From Terebella lapidaria (Eukaryota > Annelida > Polychaeta > Terebellida > Terebellidae): a stretch of 64,000 nt of DNA. Under the pieces are notes generated by a model. The model saw only the letters and a list, made by a program, of their open reading frames with translations. It ran no database searches and was not told the origin of the DNA. The stretch lies in assembly GCA_949152475.1 (NCBI GenBank), contig OX424561.1, forward strand, positions 1,736,001 through 1,800,000. The letters are read 5' to 3'. Within the stretch, counting starts at the first letter, position 1; each line of letters begins with the position of its first letter. The position numbers and the translations under genes are program-made. Shown one piece after another: positions 46,301-58,300 of the stretch.

Positions 46301-49300
46301 ATCGCATTACTATTCATTCTGGGCCATTTCTAGGCAAAAAAAATTTTTCACCCTTTGAAAAAAATTTTTGGACTTAGAAAATTTTCGACACTTTTTTCCT
46401 TCATAATGGGAGCTGCCCGGACTGTACTCATAGAACGCTTGAAGATAGAGCTTAGATATTGGCACTTTCAAATGGGAAGTCATATATGGCGACTTGTGTG
46501 GTGACCTTGAAATTGACCTTCGATGACCTTGAAAGGTCAAAACAGCCATTTTGGGGTCAAAAAATGCCTAGATTTGCCTCTATAGATGAAATACTTGCAG
46601 ATAGAGCTTATGTTTGCATTATGAACATATAGGAAGACATATATGACACAACTAATGATGACCTTGAACATGACATCAGATGACCTTGAGTGCCAAATGT
46701 CTGACTCGAAATGTGTAAATTGACCTGAGCGGCCTAAACGATTCCACCCAGATATATCTTTGTATTATGAACATATAGAATATCAAATGCCGCACACATA
46801 CATGTATAATATAATGTAATGGTGACATCGAAGTTCACACGGATGACCTTGATTGGTAAATCTCAAGGTCATATGTTCACACTGTGAACCTTGATTGGTG
46901 TTACCTGCCAATGCTGCCATGGCCAAACCAAAATTGTCCGGTAACCTATCTTAGCCTTTGGGCTAATTTTTTAGGTGTTCCTTTGATTTTTTCAGCCATT
47001 GACATCTGACAACATAAGCTCCCCCATCGATGGTGAGTGATCAGTACATCTTTCAGAGTTGTCTGTCCATCCAATGCTCTTAGAATTCGTCAAGACAATA
47101 CTGTCTTTGTTGTTTGTTCATTGAGAATGATCCATTGGAATTCTATCTTGTTTCTCTTCCGTGTACCAACTATTTCTAGTTTTGTGTAGTAACAACATAC
47201 CTCTTACTATTTTTCATTTCAATGAAAAACTGAATATTCATGATTCACTTTGTATAAATCAATTGTAAGATTTGCCTTGCAGACGGCTGGTGTTCGGTTT
47301 TCACCTCTCACAGTTTCACCCAGAAGTCATCTGCTCAACTGTGGAACTGTAGTTCGTGTGGACTAGATCCAGATTATCTTCAGAAACTTTGGGTCAGTCT
47401 GCCCACCCTCGAAACTGACTATTTATTGCCATACCACTACCTCTATAATAAACTCTTTGGGTAATCTTACCTTGGCATTCAAAGAAGAAGAGAGAGAAAT
47501 GAATGTCACAAGAATTTTCTCAAAATTCCTGACATCCATCTCGAACTCGAAATTGAAAGAAATTACTCTCACACATCTCAGATTCCCCGCGGTGTAGATG
47601 TGACGTCACACCGGTCATATGATTGACCTTAGCCGCCATTAATTTGCTCCTCCATTGTTGGATGTGCAGCAAGTCTTGCTTTCGGCATTCAAAGTCGATT
47701 TTCTTCACGTCTACGATCGTCTTTAGGCTGTTCTTTGCACAGCTTTTTCTTCAGTAGATCGTTATTACGTTGTTAGCTAGCTTAGAGTTAGTGATTTGCG
47801 ATTTTTTTGGGAGGAAATGGTAAAGCCTCCCCAGGCCCCTTTCCTTCCCCCATTATCGCCCGTTTGTACTTCGATGTTTGATATGTTTCAGATATGAAGT
47901 GCATCGTGTGCAAACACTACCTTCCTAAGTGGGAGGTTCATAACGCCTGCTGGCAGTGTAGGGACACTGTCTATTGCCGTCCTTCAGCCACCTGTGAGTT
48001 GTGCGCGGATTGGTCCATCGACGAGTGGAAACTTTGTCTGCAAGGCTTACGGGAGATTCAGGCACGCAGGTTTGCTGGTTGCCCTACTCCCCCTTCCCCG
48101 TCAGATTCTGATAGCGCCAGGCCGCGTCCCAAGGCGTCTGAGGAACGCAAGCGGCGATTAGATTTGCAGTTATCCAATGCTGTTTGTGCTGTAAGTTTTG
48201 ATTTATCATTGTCATTTTCTTTCAGCCAGGTACGGGTCCCGGGAGCCGCGCGTTCGGCTCTCGGCACCCTAACTTCCCCACAACCTACGGGTTTGTGTGG
48301 CTCACTTTTGGCTCCCTCTCTACTGGCCCCTCGTTCTCATGCTTCTCTGGCTGAACGACCTGGGTTTCAGTGTCCGAGTGTGGTTTCGGGGTCTGCCGGT
48401 TCCGTCGGGCTCACGACGGTTCCCTGCGCCCGGGATCCCTCTGGACAGAGAGTGTTGTTTCCCCCTCCGGGTCGGGCGCCTGCCCCCGGAGCTGGGTTTC
48501 AACCCCATAGCCAGGGCGGATTTCGGTCCGGGCCCGTGTCGCTAGTGATACGGCCGCCGGCACCCGATTTCCCGTCGGTTACTGGACCCCAGGCCATGGC
48601 TACCGGAGCCGTGGCCAGTAGGGGCCGGGAGCCAAGAGCCATGAGCCGTCCAAACCCATGGGTTCCTGGAGTTTCCATGTCTCCACGGTTTCCAGTGTTT
48701 CCTTTTTCTGATTCGCCCTGTGTGTTTCAGATCGCCGAGGATATCAAGGACGATTCCCCTCTTACGGCCCTGCCCTCCGGTTTCGTCGCCTCCAGCCAGG
48801 GTATGTTGTCTTTCGCCCAGTTGGCGGACCAAGGGTCTTCCCGTGCGTCGGAGCCGTCCGGTATTCCTGCCCAGGGGAGCTCTCTCCCGACGTCAGAGCA
48901 GTGCCTTAGGGGCGAGCTTGAGTCTTTTCGGGCGGAGATGTTAGGCCAGTGGCAGCAGTTTCTGGCGAGGTTCCCGCCTCCACAGCCGCCACCGCCCCCA
49001 TCTTCCCCTCTGCCTAGGGACGAGCCGTCATCGGATGAGGAGCCTTCCCTACAGGGCTCTCAGTCGGCTGACCAGCCGTTACCTGGCCCGTCAGGCCTCA
49101 CGCTTCCGCGAAAGCGTAAGGCGGACCCGGACCAGGAGGCGGACCAGCCCGAGTCCGACGACCCTCTCTCTTGGGGGGAGAAGTTGGACTTTGTGAAGAG
49201 GGTCCTCCCGGGTTTGTGGCCCGAAGAGCATGCTCCGGCCCCAGTCAAGAAGGTAGCTCGGTCGATGATATCTTCTGAGTTGGAGCACCCCCGGCCGTCG

Positions 49301-52300
49301 AAGGACGCCCTACGATTCCCTCTGTCGCAGGGAGTTCGCGGCTCCATGCAAGAGCGCATGGACGAGACCATCAGGTCCAACAAGTCGGCGATTGGCGCGT
49401 ATCCTGCTCGCCCGTCTGTCAACGACTACTATACGTCGTCGGAGCTGGATGACAAGCCTACAGCTTTGAGGAGGCATCACCCCCATTACGCCTTTTTCAA
49501 GGAGCCTAAGGCCGTGGAGATTCCATGGGCGGCCTTGGCGGAGCTGCAGCACACGTTTCGAGTGGGGCTGGCCACGGATTCGGCCATGGATTGGCTGTCG
49601 ATGGCTACGAGACGGGCCATTCTTCAGTGCCGTGACCAGGTCCTGGACAACCCTGACGTTGACCGAGATGATTTGGCAGAAGCCTTATTGAGCTGCGCTT
49701 CGTTGGTCACCTCCATTGGTAAAGGTGTGGGTGACAAGGTGGCCCTGGACTCCCACTCACTCTGGGTGTCCGAGTTGTGGCGGCGTGACGCTTTCCTCTC
49801 GTCCCTCAAGTTCGAGGTTCCGGACCAGCTCATGACGGACATGAGAGTTCTCCACCCCGTGATCCCCTCTTCTGGAGCCCCTACTTCACTTCTACTCCCT
49901 GACCGTTCTGCGGAGTTGCGGGAGGTGAAGAAGGAGGCCGACGAGAAGGCCGCGAAGTCTTCTACTTCCAATGCCCTCCTGAGCCAGTCAAAGTCTCTGG
50001 AACGTCTGACGCAACAGATGGTTTCGGCCTTTAAGAAGCCCCAGTCTTCAGCTCAGCAGTCTCAGCCTCAGCAGCAGCCGGCTCGTGGCCGTGGGAGAGC
50101 TAGAGGCAGGGCCTCAGGGCTGCCCTTTCGCGGGGCCCCTGCCGGCAGCACCCGAGGAGACCGTGGTCGTGGCCGAGGCCGAGGACGCGGAGAGGCTCCC
50201 AAGCCCGCAGGGGAAAAGAAACCGGGTACGTATAGCTTCGGATTCCGGGCCGGATCCTTTGCTCGAGTGTCGAGGAGAGCTGCATGGTCAGCTCGTTTCG
50301 GTCGATATTCCTTCCTCAGACGAGCCCGTAGGAGCTCGTTTAACTCTGTTTTGGAAAGAGTGGGAGCGGCTCGGGGCTTGCCCCTGGGTCGTCTCGACGC
50401 TCCGTCGAGGATTCGGCCTGAAATTCGAGAAATTGCCACCGTTATCGCCCGTCCCAAGGGGTTTCACTCTTCCAAACGATCCAGAACGCCGCCGTGTTCT
50501 CCACGAGGAGATAACGGCGATGATCGAGAAACAAGCGATAGAACCTGCTCCCAGGGACACTCCCGGGTTCTACAGCGTGTTGTTTGTGGTTCCCAAAGCG
50601 TCGGGGGGTTGGAGACCAGTGATAGATCTTTCTCCGTTGAACAAGTTCTTAATCGTGCCGACGTTTTCCATGGAAACGCCGGAGCAAGTTCGTTCAGTCA
50701 TGCCTCGCGATTCGTGGGTGGTAACGATAGATCTCAAAGATGCCTATTTCCATATTCCAATGAAACCTGCAGTTCGCAAATACCTGAGATTTCTCTATCT
50801 CGGCCGCGTATGGCAGTTTCGGGCGCTCCCGTTCGGATTATCGACAGCGCCGTGGATTTTCACCATGGTGGCTCGGGAAGTCCAGATTCTCGCCCACAAG
50901 CAGGGGATTTTCATCCACCAGTATCTCGACGATTGGCTAATCCGGCACCATTGTCGCGAAACGCTGATCGTCCAAGCACAGTTTGTGGTAAATCTATGCT
51001 CACGGATGGGGTTCAAAATCAACCAAAAAAAGTCCGACTTGTCACCGCGTCGGGACTTCGTCTTCTTGGGGTATCGTTATCAGACTACCTCAGAGACTGT
51101 TTTGCCGACGCTGGATCGTCAGTCAAAATTATCCGTGCTGTCAGAAGGGTTCCTTCGTCGCATTCCACAGACGGCCAGACGCTGGCAGTCCCTTCTCGGG
51201 ATGCTAGCTTCCACGGAAAAGTTAGTTCCGTTGAGCCGCCTGCACATGCGGCCTATTCAGCGGCATCTACACTCCCAATGGTCCCAGGTCACGGGAGACA
51301 GATCCCAGCTCGTGCAGGTCTCTCCGGAAGTCGTTTCCCATCTGCAATGGTGGCTGGATCCCGTCAATCTGCTCCGAGGGTCGTCATTCCGCCGGCCGCC
51401 TCCATCCAGGCACGTATTTACGGATGCCAGTATGGACGGCTGGGGCGCTCACTGGGACGACAGCGAGGTCTCGGGCACCTGGTCTTCGTCTCAGCAGGAA
51501 TGGCACATAAACCTGTTGGAACTGGAGGCCGTGTTCTTGGCTCTCAGGCATTGGGAAACACATTTCCTCAATCAGGCTGTGTTGGTGGCCACCGACAACT
51601 CCACGGTTGTCGCCTACATCAACAAGCAGGGCGGTACGAAGTCCCAGTCGCTGTGCCAAGCCGCTATCGACCTCCTGCTCTGGTGTCACGACCGGGGTAT
51701 TTCGCTTTTCGCGAGGCATATCCCTGGTCATATGAATGTTTGGGCGGACCGCCTCTCCCGGAGGGGCCAGGTCCAGGCCATGGAGTGGAGTCTTTCCCCC
51801 AGGGTATTCCAATCTCTCTGCGGCCTATGGGGCACGCCGATGGTCGATTTGTTTGCGACCCGGTGGAACCACAAACTTCCTTCGTTTGTGTCTCCCATTC
51901 CCGATCCCACGGCCATGTCAGTGGATGCGATGTCGACGTCCTGGGAGGGCATGTACGCGTATGCTTACCTCCCAGCGGTGTTGTTGGACAAGGTGATCGC
52001 CAAGTTTCGGACTCACCAGTGTCGCCTCCTGCTGATTGCTCCGTGTCTGCCGCAGAGGTCGTGGTTCCCGGACCTTCTGGAGTTGATAGTAGACTTCCCT
52101 CGTCAGCTTCCGGATCGGTGGGACCTCCTCAAACAACCTCGCTCCAGCATGTTTCATCAGGCTCCCGCAAGTCTGAAACTTCATGCCTGGATATTGTCGA
52201 GCGATGTTTCCGAAAGAAGGGATTTTCAAGGGAGGTGTCCGCAAGGATCGCCCGATCAAATCGAAAATCTTCTTTGGCAGTCTACCAATCGAAGTGGACT

Positions 52301-55300
52301 TCCTTCTGTGCTTGGTGTCGTCGCCGGAAGGTTAGTCCTTTCAGAGTCGATGCTCCCCTAATTTCCGAATTTCTTCTCGAAAAGTTCAATGAAGGGCGAG
52401 CTCCATCCACGATCGCAGGTTACCGTACGGCTATCGCGAAGACTCTGAAACCCAAACTTGGGATCGATTTTGGTCATGATCAAGGTTTGACTGCGTTGAT
52501 TAATAGTTTCGAGATCGAAAGACCGAAAGCTAGGAACCCGGTTCCTGAGTGGGATCTATCGCTTGTTCTCAACGTCTTAAGAAAAGATCCGTTCGAACCC
52601 CTTGAGCGGGCCTCCCTAAAGTTTCTGACGTTTAAGACGGTCTTCCTTTTGGCTCTGGCTTCCGGGAAGCGACGGAGTGAGCTCCACGCCCTGTCCTTTT
52701 CCAAAGTTAAGTGGAAGTCGGATGGCTCCTCGGTTCTCCTCGGAGTCATTCCCTCCTTTCTGGCCAAAACTCAATTAGCAGGTACGCCATTATTGAGCTT
52801 TTCCATTCCCGCCCTGACTCCTTCTCTGGGGCCGGGCCTGGAGGAAGACGCGAAGCTTTGTCCCGTGCGAGCCCTCCGCATCTACGTTAATCGTACGCGT
52901 GAGCTGCATCTCGGCAAGCGTTTGCTTTTCGTGTCCTATCTTAAGGATTTTCCAAATGATATCCGTCCTGCTACGATCTCATCTTGGATCAAGAAGTGTG
53001 TTAGATTTTGCTATGAAAAGTCACAGGCGAAAAAATCCACAGGTTTCAGAGTCAAAGCGCATGATGTGAGGGCTCTCGCGGCTTCACTTGCCTTTACGAA
53101 TAAAGTATCTCTGAATGATGTCATGTCGGCCTGTACCTGGAAATCTCATAACACATTCACTTCTTTCTATCTCAGGGAGTTAGCTTGGGAGGATGACTCC
53201 GGCCTCCAGCTTGGACGACTGGTGGCGGCGGAGAGTGTAGTCCAGCTGTAAATACCTGTAGATAGCTCAACACGCCTCTGTACAGATGCACCTGAGGTCG
53301 GCTCCCAGGGGAGTTGCTCCTCTTCTTTGGCGAAGGAAATTTTTGTTCATCTGCAAGAGGAAAGTCACCTCTGCAGAGCCCCTGCTCGTCTCCATGCATC
53401 TGAAGGTAATTCAGGCGTGTATTATGGTATGGTTGTAAATATCCTGTAAATATGTATTTTCGACTTAAAATTATAATTTCCAAGTAAAACACAATATTTA
53501 CTACTTTCAATGGATATTTCCTACTCTCACACATCGGTGATGAATTCCCGGGAGAGGGTTAAACCCACCTCCTTTGGTTATTCTGATATAACCCAAAGAG
53601 TTTATTATAGAGGTAGTGGTATGGCAATAAATAGGAAGTTTTAACTTGTTTAAAACCAGTATTTATTACATACCTACCTCTATAATAAACACGATTATTC
53701 TCCCTCCCGCCTCCCCTGCCTTAACCAGGTGGGCAAATTAATGGCGGCTAAGGTCAATCATATGACCGGTGTGACGTCACATCTACACCGCGGGGAATCT
53801 GAGATGTGTGAGAGTAATTTCTTTCAATTTCGAGTTCGAGATGGATGTCAGGAATTTTGAGAAAATTCTTGTGACATTCATTTCTCTCTCCTCTTCTTTG
53901 AATGCCAAGGTAAGATTACCCAAAGAGTTTATTATAGAGGTAGGTATGTAATAAATACTGGTTTTAAACAAGTTAAAACTTCCTGTTGCAAGTCAGACAT
54001 TATCCATATAATCAATTTGTTTGAATTGAATTTATAGTTTCCAGTAATTTTCATTTTTAGCTGAATCATAGTTAGGGCATTTCGGCCCGAAATGCCCTTA
54101 TGGTTTTGTCTGTTTTTTTTTTGGTTTTTTAGGTTACCGGACCTTTGGTCCGATAACCTATTGCCATGGCGTTGCGTCCGGCGTCCGTCGTCCGTCGTCC
54201 GTCGTCCGTCCGTCCGTTCACATTTTTATCTTTAAAGTTTATGATGGAATATTTCTGAAATTTTGCACAAAAATACCTAAAAATATTTCCAAGGAAGGTT
54301 TTTTTTAGTTTTCTGATTTTCCAATTTTTTTCAAAATGGCGGCCGTTTTCGTCGAAAAATGGCCAATTTTGGACTTTGACAGTCATTTTCTCAAAATCTT
54401 ATCAGTAACTTTTTTTCTTATTGATGCATAACACTCCTCTTATGTGCCCCTGTGACATGTATAAATTTCGTTGCCCTTGAATCGCTCGAAGTGGGCCATT
54501 TTGGGCCCAAACTCGGCCCAAATGGGACTCTCCCATGTTAAATTCTCCTATGCTTTATAATGGGACAAAATTAAGCCTAATATCTCACTTAATATTGAGA
54601 TTAGAGACTAGGAATCAATTGTGCACATATAGGAAATGATATATCCTGAATATTCTGGTGACCTTGAATTTGACCTCTGACCTCGGTTTCAAGGTCAGAG
54701 GGCCATTTTCGTCGAAAAATGGCCAATTTTGGACTTTGACGGTCGTTTTCTCAGAATCCGTTCAGTAACTATTTTTCTTATCAATGCATAACACTCCTCT
54801 TATGTACCCCTGTGACACGTATACATTTCGTTGCCCTTGAATCGCTCGAAGTAGGCCATTTTGGGCCCAAACTCGGCCCAAATGGGACTCTCCCATGTTA
54901 AATTCTCCTATGCTTTACAATGGGACACATTAAGCCTAATATCTCACTTAATATTGAGATTAGAGACTAGGAATCAATTGTGCACATATAGGAAATGATA
55001 TATGCTGAATATTCTCAGGGTCTTGAATTTGACCTCTGACCTCGGTTTCAAGGTCAGAGCACAAAATGTCTAATATCTTGCTTATTAACGACTTTACAGC
55101 TTAGGAACCAATTGTGGACATATAGGAAATGATATATGCCGAATATTCTGATGACCTTGAATTTGACCTTTGACCTCATTTTCAAGGTCACACCACAGAA
55201 TGGCTAATATCTCCCTTATTATCGATTTTACAGCTTAGGGATCAATTGTGGACATATAGGAAATGATATATGCTGAATATTCTCGTGACCTTGAATTTGA

Positions 55301-58300
55301 CTTCTGACCTCAGTTTCAAGGTCAAAGCAGAAAATGGCTAATATCTTGCTTATTATTGACTTTACAGTGTAGGAATCAATTATGAACTTATAGGAAATGA
55401 TATATGCAGATTATTGTCATGACCTTGAATTTGACCTTTGACCTCCTTTTCAAGGTCGCAGGACAAAATAGCTAATATCTCGCTTATTATCGATTTTACA
55501 GCTTAGGAATCAATTATGAACATATAGGAAATGATATATGCTGAATATTGCTATGACCTTGAATTTGACCTTTGACCTCATTTTCAAGGTCAGAGAACGA
55601 AATGGGTAATATCTCGCTTTTTATCGACTTTACAGCTTAGCAATCAATTGGGGACATATAGAAAATGATATATTCTGAACATTGTCATGACCTTGAACTT
55701 CACCTTTGACCTAATTTCCAAGATCACAGGACAAAATGGCTAATAGCTTGCTCATTATGGACTTTACAGCTTAGGAATCAATTATGAACATATAGGAAAT
55801 GATATATGCTGAATATTGCTATGACCTTGAATTCGACCTTTGACCTCATTTTCAAGGTCACAGGACATAATGGCTAATATCTCGCTTATTATTGACTTCA
55901 CAGCTTAGGAATTAATTGTGGACATACTAGAAATGACATATGCCGAATATTATCGTGTCCTTGAATTGACCCATGATGTTTTTTAAAGGTCACGGGACAA
56001 AATACTAATATCTAAAATATATATTGTCCGGTAACCTTTCTTAGCCCTTGGGCTAATTTTTTCACTTTCCGCCATTTGGTTTCCGATCAATAACTCGGGA
56101 ACGCCTGAACGGATCTTGTCCAAATTTGCACCACTGGTCAGAAATATTAAATGGAAGACCCCTATTGTTTTGGAGGCGGCTCCGGGGTCCGTGAGGTCCG
56201 TGAGGATGAAATCAAGGTAGATTTTGAGACTTGGTTTCCGAGCGATAACTCAAAAAGTATTCATGCAATGGCAAGTATTCTATGCATGGGAGTTCATATA
56301 CCACCCGGGAAGAACCCTATTGATTTTGGGATCAATCCGTCGAACGACCTTTGACCTAGAGCTCGGAAGAATTTTTGCTGATTCATCCTTGAGACTTTCA
56401 TGCATATATCGGAAACGGTGCGTCGTAGTGCGAAACGGAGCTCAATTTCGGCCTCCTGGCACTAGACAAACTAGTCTAGGGGGTATCTTGGGTCGAGACG
56501 ACCCCTGGTGTCGAATTTATATTCGCCGACTCGGCACTTCCTGTTTGGCCGTATCTCGGAAACGGTGCGTCGTAGAGCGAAACAGAGCTCAATTTAGGCC
56601 TCCTGGCACTAGTCAAACTAGTCTAGTTGGTATCCTGGGTCGAGACGACCCCTGGTGTCGGAATTTTTTTTTGCCGACTCGGCACTTCCTGTTTGGCCGT
56701 ATCTTGGAAACGGTGCGTCGTAGAGCGAAACGGAGCTCAATTTCGGCCTGCTGGCACTAGACAAACTAGTCTAGGGGGTATTTTGGGTCGAGACGACCCC
56801 TGGTGTCGGAATTTTTTTTTGCCGACTCGGAACTTCCTGTTTGGCCGTATCTTGGAAACGGTGCGTCGTAGAGCGAAACGGAGCTAAATTCCGGCCTTCT
56901 GGTACTAGACAAACTAGTCTAGGAGGTATCTTGCGTCGAGACAACCCCTGGTGTCAAATATTTTTTCGCCGACTCGGCACTTCCTGTTTGCCCGTATCTC
57001 GGAAACGGTGCATCGTAGAGCGAAACGGAGCTCAATTCCGGCCTATTGGTACTAGACAAATTAGTCTAGGAGGTATTTTGGGTCGAGACGACCCCTGGTG
57101 TCGAACTTATTTTCGCCGACTCGGCACTTCCTGTTTGGCCGTATCTTGGAAACGGTGCGTCGTAGAGCGAAACGGAGCTCAATTCCGGCCTTCTGGCACT
57201 AGAAAAATTAGTCTAGGGGGTATTATGGGTCGAGACGACCCCTGGTGTCGAATATATTTTTGCCGACTCGGCACTTCCTGTTTGGCCGTATCTCTGAAAC
57301 GGTGCGGTGACTACCCCTGGTGTCAAATTTTTTTTCGCCGACTCGGCACTTCCTGTTTGCCCGTATCTCGGAAACGGTGCATCGTAGAGCGAAACGGAGC
57401 TCAATTCCGGCCTCCTGGTACTAGACAAATTAGTCTAGGAGGTATTTTGGGTCGAGACGACCCCTGGTGTCGAACTTATTTTCGCCGACTCGGCACTTCC
57501 TGTTTGGCCGTATCTTGGAAACGGTGCGTCGTAGAGCGAAACGGAGCTCAATTCCGGCCTTCTGGCACTAGAAAAACTAGTCTAGGGGGTATTATGGGTC
57601 GAGACGACCCCTGGTGTCGAATATATTTTTGCCGACTCGGCACTTCCTGTTTGGCCGTATCTCTGAAAGGGTGCGACGTAGAGCGAAACGGAGCTCAATT
57701 TCGGCCTCCTGGCACTAGACAAACTAGTCTAGGGGTATTTTGGGTCGAGACGACCCCTGGTGTCAAATTTTTTTCGCCGACTCGGCACTTCCTGTTTGGC
57801 CATATCTCGGAAACGGTGAGTCGTAGAGCGAAACGGAGCTCAATTTCGGCCTCCTGGCACTAGACAAACTAGTCTAGAGGGTATCTTGGGTCGAGACAAC
57901 CCCTGGTGTCGAATTTATTTTTGCCGACTCGGCACTTCCTGTTTGGCCGTATCTCAGAAATGGTGCGTCGTAGAGCGAAACGGAGCTCAATTCCGGCCTT
58001 CTGGTACTAGACAAACTAGTCTAGGGGGTATTTTGGGTCGAGACGACCCCTGGTGTTGAATATTTTTTCGCCGACTCGGCACTTCCTGTTTGACCGTATC
58101 TGGGAAACAGTGCGTTGTAGAGCGAAACGGAGCTCAATTTCGGCCTCCTGGCACTAGACAAACTAGGCTTAGGGGTATTTTGGGTCGAGACGACTTCTGG
58201 TGCCGTATCTTGAAAACGGTGCGTCGTAGAGCGAAACGCAAAGACGCCTAAGGGCGGGGTATGTCACTTAAACTTTGACCACTGACAGTTCCAGAGTCAT

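Larger units (their letters stand above)
47419..53982 (+). mobile_element. DIRS-like tyrosine-recombinase retrotransposon, full length
   Basis: Inverted terminal repeats of about 205 bp (47447-47650 and 53735-53942) differ at only about one position that I can see. Each end has a unique outer extension: CTATTTATTGCCATACCACT on the left, and AGGTATGTAATAAATACTGG then TTTTAAACAAGTTAAAACTTC on the right. An internal complementary region at 53591-53690 joins the complements of both ends, as in DIRS-1. Gag-like, RT/RNase H and tyrosine recombinase frames are all open. No target duplication is expected for this class. The element lies in intron 18 of the host gene, same orientation. Confidence 0.93.

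Noticed and set aside
44109..46549. Minus-strand frames at 44109-44303, 45505-45944 and 46033-46549
   Set aside because: They fall in F1 and F2 elements and recur wherever those repeats recur (for example 60569-60993), so they are repeat by-products.
52480..52767. Minus-strand frames inside the DIRS element (also 49624-49971, 51384-51812 and others)
   Set aside because: Opposite-strand shadows of the Gag, RT and recombinase genes.
56224..57863. Long plus-strand open frames (178 and 340 codons) with a repeated VERNGAQFRP motif
   Set aside because: They are translations of the 147-150-bp tandem array of the F2 element. The unit length keeps the frame open; there is no start context, domain or conservation with the other array copies.
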